Shown here: piece after piece, positions 6,044 to 13,002 of the stretch
How the letters are laid out: every line of letters begins with the position of its first letter
Numbering within the stretch: the stretch's first letter is position 1
Assembly: GCA_016866815.1 (NCBI GenBank)
Contig: VGKZ01000023.1
Coordinates: 1 to 13,002, forward strand
DNA from: Candidatus Peregrinibacteria bacterium
Lineage (GTDB): Bacteria > Patescibacteriota > Gracilibacteria > Peribacterales > Peribacteraceae
Length of the DNA: 13,002 nt
Reading direction: 5' to 3'
Notes under the pieces: model-generated
Databases searched by the model: none
What the model was told of the DNA's origin: nothing
Seen by the model: only the letters and a program-made list of their open reading frames with translations
Translations under genes and position numbers: made by a program

Positions 6044-7477
6044 CTACTTCCCTTTCACCGCTGCCAGCACTTCATCAGCCGTCGTTGAGGATTTCACGAC
6101 GACACTCGGCATCTGAAGGAGGTTATTGCGCTTGAAGGAAATTCCCTGCGCAGAGGAAATGCCCAGCAGATACCCTGCGGCTTCCGCTTTGTCAGCGACT
6201 CTCTCATTCACCCCGCCAATGGGATACGCAACGGCATACACCGTCTTCTTCGTCGCATCCTGCAGTAGTTTTCTACTCTGGGAGAGCTCCAGTTCCACCT
6301 GCGAATTGGTCAGCGACCGCAGATCGTCACCGGTATGCGACGCGCTCTGGATGTCCGCACCGTTCGCCTGAAGACTCAGTACATTCTGCAGAGAGATGGA
6401 ACCTCCTACCTCTTCGGTGCGCACGAAGACCGTGACCGGTACGCCGGCGGACTTCACAGTCTCGGAAACCGCCTTCAGCGTGTCCGACGTCACGTCGGAA
6501 ATCGCGAGGATGACGGTCTTCGGAGCGATGCGCACGTCGCGCTCCTGCTGCTGAAGAAGCACCTCGGCAAAACTCCGGATAGTTTTGAATGTGTATCCCT
6601 CCTTCTGGAGCGCAGCAACATGTGCGGGCAGCCCCTCAAGTACCTCCGGCTGCGCTAACCGGTAGTGGAGAACCGGCAAAGTAAACGCATCCTGGCGAAC
6701 GAGAAAACTGGGGACGAACGGTGACAGGTACTGCACGGAGACGTATCCGAAGGAATCACCGAATGGAATGCGCGCCCAAACGGCATCCATGGAGAGCGGC
6801 CGTACGAACGTCTGACCGGGCAACTCGCCGATTTTTTCGCTGTCGCCGTCCGGTTCTTTGCGTACGTTCAGGAAGCCAAAGTCGACGAAGTAGAGACCTT
6901 CGAATTTCTTCTTCTCGGCTGCAAGATCGGCTTCCGCAACCACTTTGCCGATGTAGCGAGCAGACACGTACCCCTCCTTCGCATTGGCCAGGCGGATCTT
7001 CGCCCACGCAGCGTTCTCGAACTCCACGACATCGACGCTCGCACCCTGCTCCAATCGCTGTAACTGTTCGGAAGTGATTTTCGGTGCTGCACGGACATTC
7101 AGGAACTCATTCGTCACGCGATACAGATCCTTTCCCGACTCGGCACCGGAACGAATCGCCGTGTACTGCGCCTGCGTGCGCACATCCAGCACCGGGATCT
7201 CCTCCTTCGGCTCCTCTTCCTGCGGAAGCGGAACGAGGTACGGCAAACCTGCTCCCGATCCTCCGGCCATCATCGGCGGCGGAGTGGCCACCAACTCCTT
7301 CATGCGAGCGAGATCCTCTGCAGTAAACGTGAAACTGTCCGCCTGGGGAATCTCCGATGTTTCAGCGCCACCACACCCTGCAAACAGGATGCCAAAGGAA
7401 GCGACGAGCAGGAACGCGACGAGCGGACGGATGTGCATAGGCTCGGAAGAGCGGCGGCGGGAGCGGTAGTATGTCAT
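6044..7477 (-). CDS. Lipoprotein with two SH3 domains and a degenerate NodB-like domain
   Basis: The 477-residue product has a lipoprotein signal (hydrophobic core 18-31, lipobox LFAGC with Cys35), so it should be anchored on the outer face of the membrane. After an acidic, Pro-rich linker come two bacterial SH3-like domains at about 118-177 and 194-252, each with an FLNVR..P motif; such domains usually bind cell-wall peptides. Residues 266-475 follow the layout of a polysaccharide deacetylase of the PgaB/IcaB kind (LPVLHYRL at 267-274, GYTFKTIRSFAEVL at 294-307, PVTVFV at 347-352, AYPIGG at 417-422). The metal-binding motifs are broken: TFDDG reads AISDVTSD (325-332), and HxxxH reads HTGDD (381-385). 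It may therefore bind but not deacetylate glycans. ATG 7477 lies 2 bp after the argS stop, suggesting co-transcription; ATG 7438 (MHIRPL) is an equally good signal-peptide start. No terminator is visible. Confidence 0.85.
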   Translation of the reverse strand: MTYYRSRRRSSEPMHIRPLVAFLLVASFGILFAGCGGAETSEIPQADSFTFTAEDLARMKELVATPPPMMAGGSGAGLPYLVPLPQEEEPKEEIPVLDVRTQAQYTAIRSGAESGKDLYRVTNEFLNVRAAPKITSEQLQRLEQGASVDVVEFENAAWAKIRLANAKEGYVSARYIGKVVAEADLAAEKKKFEGLYFVDFGFLNVRKEPDGDSEKIGELPGQTFVRPLSMDAVWARIPFGDSFGYVSVQYLSPFVPSFLVRQDAFTLPVLHYRLAQPEVLEGLPAHVAALQKEGYTFKTIRSFAEVLLQQQERDVRIAPKTVILAISDVTSDTLKAVSETVKSAGVPVTVFVRTEEVGGSISLQNVLSLQANGADIQSASHTGDDLRSLTNSQVELELSQSRKLLQDATKKTVYAVAYPIGGVNERVADKAEAAGYLLGISSAQGISFKRNNLLQMPSVVVKSSTTADEVLAAVKGK

Positions 7478-7479
7478 GG

Positions 7480-9177
7480 CTACATGCGGTCAGGAACAGA
7501 AATAGTGAGAAGAGAAGCGCCGGTCTTGAGGACCTGTGCGGTTAATTCCGTGAGAGATAGCCGTAAACTCCTCTGGGGTTCTTCCGCTTTCAGTATCGGC
7601 TCGACGTTGTAGAACGCATTGAATTCCTGACACAGGGCATACAGGTAATTCGCGAGAATGTGCGGCATGTGTGTGCTCCGCGACTCCTCCAGCGTGGCGG
7701 AGAACTTCAAGAGCATATTGATGAGGGAACGCTCCTTTTCGGTGAGCGCCCTGATATCCTTCGAGGATGCGGTCTTGCCGGCTTTGTCGAGCACGGAGCG
7801 CGCCCTCGCATGCGTGTACTGCAGGTACGGAGCGCTGTTTCCGTCGAAACTCAACATCTTGTCCCAGTCGAAGACGATGTCCTGCTTCCTGCTCTGACTG
7901 AGGATTCCGTAGGCCACGGCACCGATGCCCATCATCTGAGCAAGATCCCTGCGATCGTCAGTCTGGATGGTGTCGCCGTGGTCAGCGATTTTCCTCTCCG
8001 CCCGCTCCACGGCTTCCGAAAGCACCTGCTCCAGCTTCAGAACATTCCCCTTGCGCGTACTCATGCTCTTGTCTGCAAACCGCATCCGGCCGGAAAGGAC
8101 GTTCTCGAAGACGGGAAGTTTCCACCCCAAACGTTCGCACGTCGCCACGAGCTGTTCAAAGTGCAACTTCTGCGCGATGTCGGTCACAATGAGAATCTCC
8201 TGTGGATTGTAGGTATCCATCCGGTATCGCATCTGCGCGATGTCACGCGTCGAGTAGAGCGTCGCACCATCGCCTTTGCGCACCAGATACGGAGGCATGC
8301 CGGTCGCTTCCGGAAACTCTACGATGAGCGCACCTTCCTTTCCCTCCACAAATACTCCTCCCTTGATCCCCTGCCGCAGGATCGGCTCCATTTTGTCCTG
8401 ATAGAAAGACTCACCGAGATCCAGATCGAACGACACATGCAGCAACCCGTAGATTCCGGAGAGACTCTCCTTCGTCAGTGTGACGATGTCTTTCCAGAAC
8501 GACGTCAGCTCTCTGTCCCCGGCTTCCAGACGACGAAAAGCTTCTCTGCCGGCATCCTCCAGCGTCGTGTCTTTCTCCACCTCCTCATGGAAACGCACGT
8601 AGAGCGAAAGCAACTCATCGATGGAATACGCGGATGCTTTCCGTCCGTCACCCCACTTCTGTACGGCAACGGCAAGTTTTCCGAATTGCGTCCCCCAGTC
8701 CCCGATGTAGTTCCACTTCACGACCGGATATCCTGCGTGTTCGTACATATTGGCAATCGCCTGTCCGATGAGCGTCGTGAGGAGATGGTGTGCCCCGAGC
8801 GGCTTTGCGATATTGGGCTGCGAGTACTCGACGATCACCGGTCGCTCTCTGCTGCGCTTGACCGCAGGGGTGCATGCCGTGAGCGTTTCTCCCAATTGGT
8901 CTATCAGTGCCTGCGGCGTGAGCCAGACATTCACGTACCCGTTCCCGGCGACCTCCGCCTTGGCGACGCTGTCGAGCTGCTCCAGATTCCGCACAATCGC
9001 GTCGGCGATGTCCTTTGGAGACTTTCCTGCCGCTTTCGCGTAGGACAGAGCGGCATTCGTCGTGAGGTCACCGAATGCACTTTCCTTCGGGCACGACCAG
9101 AGAATCTGTGCGTCCTGTATCCCAAAATTGTCCTTCAGCACCCCCCTCGCCGACGCTGTGAAAATATCACGAGTCAT
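7480..9177 (-). CDS. argS: Arginyl-tRNA synthetase
   Basis: ArgS charges tRNA-Arg with arginine in the cytoplasm. The 565-residue protein has the family order: an N-terminal additional domain (1-110) with ESAFGDLTTNAA, the class I Rossmann core beginning SQPNIAKPLGAHH (119-131), YIGDWGTQFGKL (157-168), the KMSKS-equivalent SMSTRKGN at 371-378, and the DALR anticodon-binding domain with APYLQYTHARARSVL (449-463) and the terminal VPDRM. The HIGH box is GAHH at 128-131, so the first His is Gly and the Gly is His. The frame is open upstream to 9312, but those 45 residues are Cys-rich and unlike the family, so ATG 9177 is the start. The ATG lies within one arm of an inverted repeat (9175-9197). 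The SH3/NodB lipoprotein follows 2 bp after the TAG stop. Confidence 0.95.
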   Translation of the reverse strand: MTRDIFTASARGVLKDNFGIQDAQILWSCPKESAFGDLTTNAALSYAKAAGKSPKDIADAIVRNLEQLDSVAKAEVAGNGYVNVWLTPQALIDQLGETLTACTPAVKRSRERPVIVEYSQPNIAKPLGAHHLLTTLIGQAIANMYEHAGYPVVKWNYIGDWGTQFGKLAVAVQKWGDGRKASAYSIDELLSLYVRFHEEVEKDTTLEDAGREAFRRLEAGDRELTSFWKDIVTLTKESLSGIYGLLHVSFDLDLGESFYQDKMEPILRQGIKGGVFVEGKEGALIVEFPEATGMPPYLVRKGDGATLYSTRDIAQMRYRMDTYNPQEILIVTDIAQKLHFEQLVATCERLGWKLPVFENVLSGRMRFADKSMSTRKGNVLKLEQVLSEAVERAERKIADHGDTIQTDDRRDLAQMMGIGAVAYGILSQSRKQDIVFDWDKMLSFDGNSAPYLQYTHARARSVLDKAGKTASSKDIRALTEKERSLINMLLKFSATLEESRSTHMPHILANYLYALCQEFNAFYNVEPILKAEEPQRSLRLSLTELTAQVLKTGASLLTISVPDRM

Positions 9178-9197
9178 TTGTGCTGCATGAACAAATG
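9175..9197 (-). promoter_or_regulatory. Inverted repeat covering the argS start codon
   Basis: CATTTGT and ACAAATG form perfect 7-bp arms around a 9-nt spacer. In the argS transcript the initiator ATG is the end of the 3' arm, so a hairpin would hide the start codon. It could also act as a DNA operator, because it overlaps a possible -10 box. The role is inferred from position only. Confidence 0.4.
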
Positions 9198-9220
9198 TAC
9201 TGTTCAGAAAAGTAGGCCAA
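9194..9220 (-). promoter_or_regulatory. Weak candidate argS promoter
   Basis: On the minus strand a TACATT -10-like box (9194-9199) is preceded by TTGGCC (9215-9220) at a short 15-bp spacing, or TTTGGC at 16 bp. It would give a leader of roughly 10 nt. A 12-bp palindrome, GCACTGAAGTGC, lies just upstream at 9226-9237 and could be an operator. The evidence is weak. Confidence 0.25.
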
Positions 9221-9371
9221 ATGTAGCACTGAAGTGCCCTATTGCCACTTGAAAACAAAATTTGATCTTGCTCACAGATAGTACTCATGTTTTGAACACA
9301 AAATGTATGCACGTTCGTCCACCTGTGATACGAATAGAAAAAGTACTCATGGCAGAGCCATATGAACCCTA

Positions 9372-9400
9372 TTGTTATTCAGGGAAAAACGCACTATAAT
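9372..9400 (+). promoter_or_regulatory. Sigma-70-like promoter of the coiled-coil lipoprotein
   Basis: TTGTTA (9372-9377) and a perfect TATAAT (9395-9400) are 17 bp apart. The expected start at about 9407 leaves around 4 nt before ATG 9411, so the mRNA is effectively leaderless. Confidence 0.75.
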
Positions 9401-9410
9401 AGCCTAATAC

Positions 9411-10247
9411 ATGCGGAAAACCCTTATCTCCATCCTGGCGATTTCCCTCACGCTCTCGGGGTGTTCCGGAGGGAAAACCGAAATACCTCTGGAAGCGAGC
9501 GGAGCGAGAACGGCAGCGGCGATCATGCACCTCCTGGCGCAACAGGTATCCGTCAACCGACGTCCGAGCGCGACGATGGGAATTTTTTCAGGAATCTTCA
9601 CCTCGCAGGGCGTCTTCCTCCCGGTGAAAAGCGCAATACTCGGATTTGAAACACAGCAAAAAATACTCGAAGGATTTGCGCGAGCAGACACCGATGAGAA
9701 CTACGCGCTGCTTCTCGAAGTCGGCAACATCCTCCAGGTCGACATCATCGATACCCTGAACCGCAGCGCGAACCGGCGTGAGACACTCGATACCTACATC
9801 CAGTCGCTCCGGAACACGGGCATTCTCCTCGAACGAAAAATCGGCGAGTTGGAGATGCTCCTCGATGAAGTTCAGAACGAAGTTCGTGAACAGAAGAAGC
9901 TGACACGCGAGATCGAAAAGATCGTAAAGAAGGCTGTGAAAGATCAGGATTACGCAGTGGCCAGCGAAAAAGAACAGGAGCTACAGACTGCGAAAGCCGA
10001 TCTTGCAGAGATGGAAACGAAGGCGGGTCAGACCGAAGACATGCTCGGACGTTTCCGTGAACTCTACGGCGTCGCCGCGGTCCGTCTGCAGGCGATGGAC
10101 AACAACCGTGAAATCCTGATCGCCGGTCTCAAAGTCATTGAGGTTCCCGGCATCAAGGACCTCGGCATCCTCGAGCAGGGAAAGAGCTACAAAACGCGTG
10201 GTCGTGGCGGTGACAATATCTTCCTGCAACCGCAGCAGATTCTGTAG
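9411..10247 (+). CDS. Coiled-coil lipoprotein next to virB4
   Basis: The 278-residue product has a short, clear lipoprotein signal (MRKTLISILAISLTLSGC, Cys18), so it should be tethered to the membrane and face outward. Residues 30-120 are mixed and moderately hydrophobic (VFLPVKSAILGFETQQKIL around 68-86). Residues about 135-235 form a long, strongly charged heptad-like helix with many Glu/Lys/Leu, a probable coiled coil. The C-terminus is short and basic-polar, ending IFLQPQQIL. I do not recognise a family. It lies 148 bp upstream of the VirB4-type ATPase on the same strand, and each gene has its own promoter. A role as a periplasmic or surface component of the same secretion apparatus, loosely comparable in position to VirB5/VirB7-type proteins, is a guess from this context. 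ATG 9411 is supported by the promoter immediately upstream and by the signal peptide. Confidence 0.8.
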   Translation: MRKTLISILAISLTLSGCSGGKTEIPLEASGARTAAAIMHLLAQQVSVNRRPSATMGIFSGIFTSQGVFLPVKSAILGFETQQKILEGFARADTDENYALLLEVGNILQVDIIDTLNRSANRRETLDTYIQSLRNTGILLERKIGELEMLLDEVQNEVREQKKLTREIEKIVKKAVKDQDYAVASEKEQELQTAKADLAEMETKAGQTEDMLGRFRELYGVAAVRLQAMDNNREILIAGLKVIEVPGIKDLGILEQGKSYKTRGRGGDNIFLQPQQIL

Positions 10248-10337
10248 GCGGAAACGACGCTGCGGGAAGCGCATCGGACAGCCGTATTCGACTCAAAAGA
10301 ATGGTCGCTTTCCGACGATTTGCAGCATCCGGCAGGA

Positions 10338-10366
10338 TTGTCTAACTATGGAAAATCTGCTATAAT
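10338..10366 (+). promoter_or_regulatory. Sigma-70-like promoter of virB4
   Basis: TTGTCT (10338-10343) and a perfect TATAAT (10361-10366) are 17 bp apart. The predicted leader to ATG 10396 is about 23 nt and contains no Shine-Dalgarno at a useful distance; the AAGGA at 10369-10373 lies more than 20 nt away from the ATG. Confidence 0.75.
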
Positions 10367-10395
10367 TTAAGGATTCTCTGAACTTTACCAAATTC

Positions 10396-12600
10396 ATGGC
10401 TCCCGCGTCCCCCGCACCAAAGGCACCGGCACAGCGATCACTGCTCATGAGCGCGATCGATGATCTGCTCGGCCTGAGTCCGAACGCAGAGAGCGCGCTC
10501 AAGTCCGCGCAGGACAGGAGCCTCACGGACGACGAACGCAGAGCGATCGAACACTACGAAGAGGGTCTCCAGAAGACTCTCGATCTCATCGCACCGGCGG
10601 GAATGGAAGTGCACGCGACGGATATTCTCCTCAACGACCAGTACGTCCGCACGCTGTACGTCTACAACTGGCCCAACTACATCTACCCGAACTGGCTCTC
10701 GCAGGAAGTGAACTTCGACGCGCAGATGGACATCGCGCACTTCATCTACCCATCGAGCAACAAGGCGATCATGCGCATGCTGCGCAAGAAGGTTGCCGAA
10801 ATGCGCAGCTCCATCCGTATTCTTGAGCAGCGCGGCATCGTCCGCGATCCGACGCTCGAAGCAGCACTGCAGGACGCCGAAGAGCTCCGCGATCTTCTCG
10901 CACGCGGACGTGAAAAGCTCTACCAGTTCGGCATGTACATCACACTCTACGCCGACGAGCTCGACAAGCTGAAGAAGCTGCAGACCGACATCGAATCCCT
11001 CCTCGGAGGAAAACTCGTCCTGAGCAAGCCAGCGTTCCTCCAGATGGAACACGGATTCACCAGCACGCTCCCGCTCTGCATCGACGAACTAGAGATCAAC
11101 CGCAACATGAATACGTCACCGCTCGCGACCAGCTTCCCGTTCTCCTCAAGCGACCTCACGGACGACCACGGCATCCTGTACGGCATCAACCGCCACAACG
11201 ATTCCCTCGTCATCTTCGACCGCTTCGATCTGCCAAATGCCAACGCGACGGTGTTCGCCACCTCCGGTGCCGGTAAATCGTTCACTGTGAAGCTCGAAAT
11301 TCTCCGCGCGATGATGTTCGGCACGGACATCTTCGTCATCGACCCGGAAAATGAATACGTCGACCTCTGCAAGACGGTCGGTGGGACATACATTCCCCTC
11401 TCACTCCAGAGCTCCTTCCACATCAACCCGTTCGAGCTTCCCAAGGCCGTCCGCGGCGACGAAGCGAAGACCGGTGAGGTGCTGCGATCGGCAGTCATCA
11501 CGCTGCACGGTCTCTTCAAGATCATGCTCGGCACGCTGACGCCGGCAGAGGACGGTATCCTCGACAAGGCGATCCTCGACACGTACGCGCTCCGGGGAAT
11601 CAGTCTGACAACGGAAAACCCCGCGACGATCCCTCCCCCGACGCTGCACCAGCTCGTCGACGTGCTGCTGACGACCGACGGCGGCGAAAACATGGCACGC
11701 ACGCTGCAGAAATACACGGAAGGAAGTTACGCCGGACTCTTCGACCAGCCGACGAACGTGGAACTCAACAACCAGATGATCGTGTTCCAGATCCGCGACC
11801 TCGAAGATCAGCTCCGTCCCATCGCGATGTACGTCGTCCTGAACTTCCTGTGGAATCGCATCCGTTCAGAACTCAAGCGTCGTCTCCTCGTGGTGGACGA
11901 AGCGTGGAACCTCATGCAGTACGACGATTCCGCTCGCTTCCTCTACGGTCTCATCAAGCGCGCGCGCAAGTACTACCTCGGCGTGACCACCATTACGCAG
12001 GACGTCGAAGACTTCGTGAACTCACCGTACGGAAAACCGATCATCACGAACGCCTCGCTGCAGATTCTCCTCAAGCAATCCCCCACTGCGGTGGATAACC
12101 TCCAGAAACTCTTCTACCTGACAGACGGTGAAAAGTATCTGCTGCTCAACTCCGACGTCGGTCAGGGCCTCTTCTTCGCAGGGAACAAGCACGTCGCCAT
12201 TCAGATCGTCGCGAGTCCGCAGGAGGAGCACATCATCACGACGAACCCCGAAGAAGTCATTCAGCTCCGCGAGGCAAAGCACCGCGAAGACGAAGCACGG
12301 AGAAAAGGAGAGGACTTGATTCCGAAGGGCATCGATTCCACCGGAGCGGTGAATGCGGAGAAGGCGGCGGCCGAACATGCGGCAGCTGTCGAAAAACAGC
12401 GCGCCATCGATGCGGAAACGCAGAGCAAGAGCATCTTCAAGGATACCGCTGCTGCAGATGCACCGGCACCCGCCGGCACCGCAGCAACGGCAGAAGCTGG
12501 AAAAGAAAATACACCGTCCATCGACAACCCGGCGACGGAACCGGTTCCCGAACCGGAACCGCCGGCACAGGCGCCGGAGGGCGGTGCCGGAAAGAAATAA
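10396..12600 (+). CDS. virB4: VirB4/TraC-family type IV secretion ATPase
   Basis: VirB4-type ATPases power assembly and substrate transfer in type IV secretion and conjugation machines at the inner membrane. The 734-residue protein has an N-terminal CagE/TrbE/VirB-like domain (about 65-235), then the RecA-like motor: ILYGINRHNDSLVIFDRF (260-277), Walker A ATSGAGKS at 288-295, IDPENEYVDL about 30 residues on, Walker B LLVVDEAW at 497-504, and TQDVEDF at 534-540. No transmembrane helix is evident. After about residue 625 the protein turns into an Ala/Pro/Glu-rich, low-complexity tail ending PEPEPPAQAPEGGAGKK, which is not part of the conserved fold and is probably disordered. ATG 10396 is the only sensible start; the first 17 residues are Ala/Pro-rich and a second Met is at 18. 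No relaxase, coupling protein or other VirB gene lies in the window apart from the possible lipoprotein partner upstream. It converges with the DHH gene and ends 3 bp before that gene's stop codon. Confidence 0.9.
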   Translation: MAPASPAPKAPAQRSLLMSAIDDLLGLSPNAESALKSAQDRSLTDDERRAIEHYEEGLQKTLDLIAPAGMEVHATDILLNDQYVRTLYVYNWPNYIYPNWLSQEVNFDAQMDIAHFIYPSSNKAIMRMLRKKVAEMRSSIRILEQRGIVRDPTLEAALQDAEELRDLLARGREKLYQFGMYITLYADELDKLKKLQTDIESLLGGKLVLSKPAFLQMEHGFTSTLPLCIDELEINRNMNTSPLATSFPFSSSDLTDDHGILYGINRHNDSLVIFDRFDLPNANATVFATSGAGKSFTVKLEILRAMMFGTDIFVIDPENEYVDLCKTVGGTYIPLSLQSSFHINPFELPKAVRGDEAKTGEVLRSAVITLHGLFKIMLGTLTPAEDGILDKAILDTYALRGISLTTENPATIPPPTLHQLVDVLLTTDGGENMARTLQKYTEGSYAGLFDQPTNVELNNQMIVFQIRDLEDQLRPIAMYVVLNFLWNRIRSELKRRLLVVDEAWNLMQYDDSARFLYGLIKRARKYYLGVTTITQDVEDFVNSPYGKPIITNASLQILLKQSPTAVDNLQKLFYLTDGEKYLLLNSDVGQGLFFAGNKHVAIQIVASPQEEHIITTNPEEVIQLREAKHREDEARRKGEDLIPKGIDSTGAVNAEKAAAEHAAAVEKQRAIDAETQSKSIFKDTAAADAPAPAGTAATAEAGKENTPSIDNPATEPVPEPEPPAQAPEGGAGKK
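12541..12590 (+). repeat. Two inverted repeats at the 3' end of virB4
   Basis: CCGGTTC-CC-GAACCGG (12541-12556) and CCGGCAC...GTGCCGG (12562-12568 with 12584-12590) are perfect 7-bp inverted repeats in the last 60 bp of the reading frame, directly before the TAA. No T-run follows on either strand, so they are not a classical intrinsic terminator, but they could form a 3'-end barrier in the convergent 3-bp gap. They may also be only a by-product of GC-rich Pro/Glu/Gly codons. Confidence 0.4.
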
Positions 12601-12603
12601 GGT

Positions 12604-13002
12604 TCACTCTTCGACGACTTTCCAGCGCGTCTCGGGCTGCAGTTTTCCCGGAAGCGCGAAGCCAGCGGCCCTCCGGTGTCCTCCCCCCTGGAACTTGCCC
12701 GCCATTTCCGCGACGTCCACGTCATCCCTCAGTGTCCGGAGCGATCCTTTCACTTTCCCGTCACGCTCACTGAGAATCATGGAGAACCGCATCCCCGGAA
12801 CAGCATTCAGATAATCAATGGCGCCCGTCAGCTCGTCGTATCCCGCTCCCGTCGCACGGAAGTCTCCCTGCGTGACCGCAGACACCGCACCACCCTCATC
12901 CGTCAGCGAGATCTTCTCGAGAACACGACCCCAGAGCTTGAGCGTCGAAAGCTTCGCCGTTCGGAACACTTCATGGATCATCTCCTGACCACGCGCACCA
13001 GC
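12604..13002 (-). CDS. DHH/DHHA1-family phosphoesterase, C-terminal part (NrnA-like)
   Basis: The gene runs off the right edge; 132 residues of its C-terminus are visible, with no start codon needed inside the window (the frame stays open from 13002 through the ATG at 12981). The segment has the DHHA1 domain: EMIHEVFRTAKLSTLKLWGR, then GYDELTGAIDYLNAVPG, then FSMILSERDGKVKGSLR and the signature GKFQGGGHRRAAGFAL close to the end, where GGGH binds nucleotide substrate. Proteins of this kind (NrnA, oligoribonuclease / pAp phosphatase) degrade short RNA oligonucleotides and 3'-phosphoadenosine 5'-phosphate with Mn2+. The catalytic DHH domain lies outside the window, so RecJ-like or other DHH members cannot be excluded, but the spacing fits NrnA-type proteins best. 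It ends with TGA, which reads as a true stop here. It is convergent with virB4, with 3 bp between the stops. Confidence 0.85.
   Translation of the reverse strand, partial: AGARGQEMIHEVFRTAKLSTLKLWGRVLEKISLTDEGGAVSAVTQGDFRATGAGYDELTGAIDYLNAVPGMRFSMILSERDGKVKGSLRTLRDDVDVAEMAGKFQGGGHRRAAGFALPGKLQPETRWKVVEE

Noticed and set aside
7660..9252. A 530-codon open frame on the plus strand, antisense to argS
   Set aside because: It mirrors argS almost completely, its translation is rich in Arg/His/Leu with no domain, and argS itself is certain. It is a GC-rich antisense shadow.
9178..9312. N-terminal extension of ArgS from a start at 9312
   Set aside because: The extra 45 residues (Cys-rich, then IWPTFLNSTF) do not resemble ArgS, and the family N-terminus fits ATG 9177.
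10438..11052. A 204-codon minus-strand frame opposite virB4
   Set aside because: It is an antisense shadow of the VirB4 N-terminal domain with no promoter or recognisable motif.

Overview
The window looks like a chromosomal segment of an uncultivated, GC-rich bacterium of the Candidate Phyla Radiation (Patescibacteria), possibly of the Peregrinibacteria/Peribacteria type. This rests on inference, not on a marker gene. The supporting signs are a Mur ligase whose N-terminal domain is replaced by membrane helices, an arginyl-tRNA synthetase with a divergent HIGH box, weak or absent Shine-Dalgarno sites, promoters so close to start codons that several transcripts should be leaderless, and compact gene spacing. 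UGA reads as a normal stop for most genes here, so the Gly-UGA code of Gracilibacteria/Absconditabacteria is not supported.

Layout. (1) 1-1616, minus strand: a partial unknown gene running off the left edge, then a secreted cysteine- and proline-rich repeat protein that ends in a clear intrinsic terminator. (2) 1705-5707, plus strand: a cell-envelope cluster made of a membrane-anchored MurF-like ligase, a DegT-family PLP aminotransferase and a FemAB-type aminoacyl transferase. (3) 5752-6036, plus: a small membrane-protein gene interrupted by an in-frame TGA. (4) 6044-9177, minus: argS followed 2 bp later by a lipoprotein with two SH3 domains and a NodB-like domain that seems to have lost its metal ligands. 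(5) 9411-12600, plus: a coiled-coil lipoprotein and a VirB4/TraC-type ATPase, each with its own sigma-70-like promoter. (6) 12604-13002, minus: the C-terminal part of a DHH/DHHA1 phosphoesterase, running off the right edge.

The most unusual feature is a set of short tandem arrays with an exact 7-bp period, all between 3314 and 5748. There are three sequence families: GAATCMC, AGCTATC-like and CCCCTAC. Two arrays sit between genes and two lie inside the FemAB reading frame, where they encode protein. They resemble the heptanucleotide STRR repeats described in cyanobacteria.

How the genes fit together: the murF-like, femAB-like, SH3/NodB and Cys-rich genes point to peptidoglycan and cell-surface work. 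VirB4 and its neighbouring lipoprotein point to an envelope-spanning type IV secretion or DNA-transfer apparatus. argS and the DHH phosphoesterase are housekeeping. No tRNA, rRNA, CRISPR array, transposase or complete new defence system was recognised.
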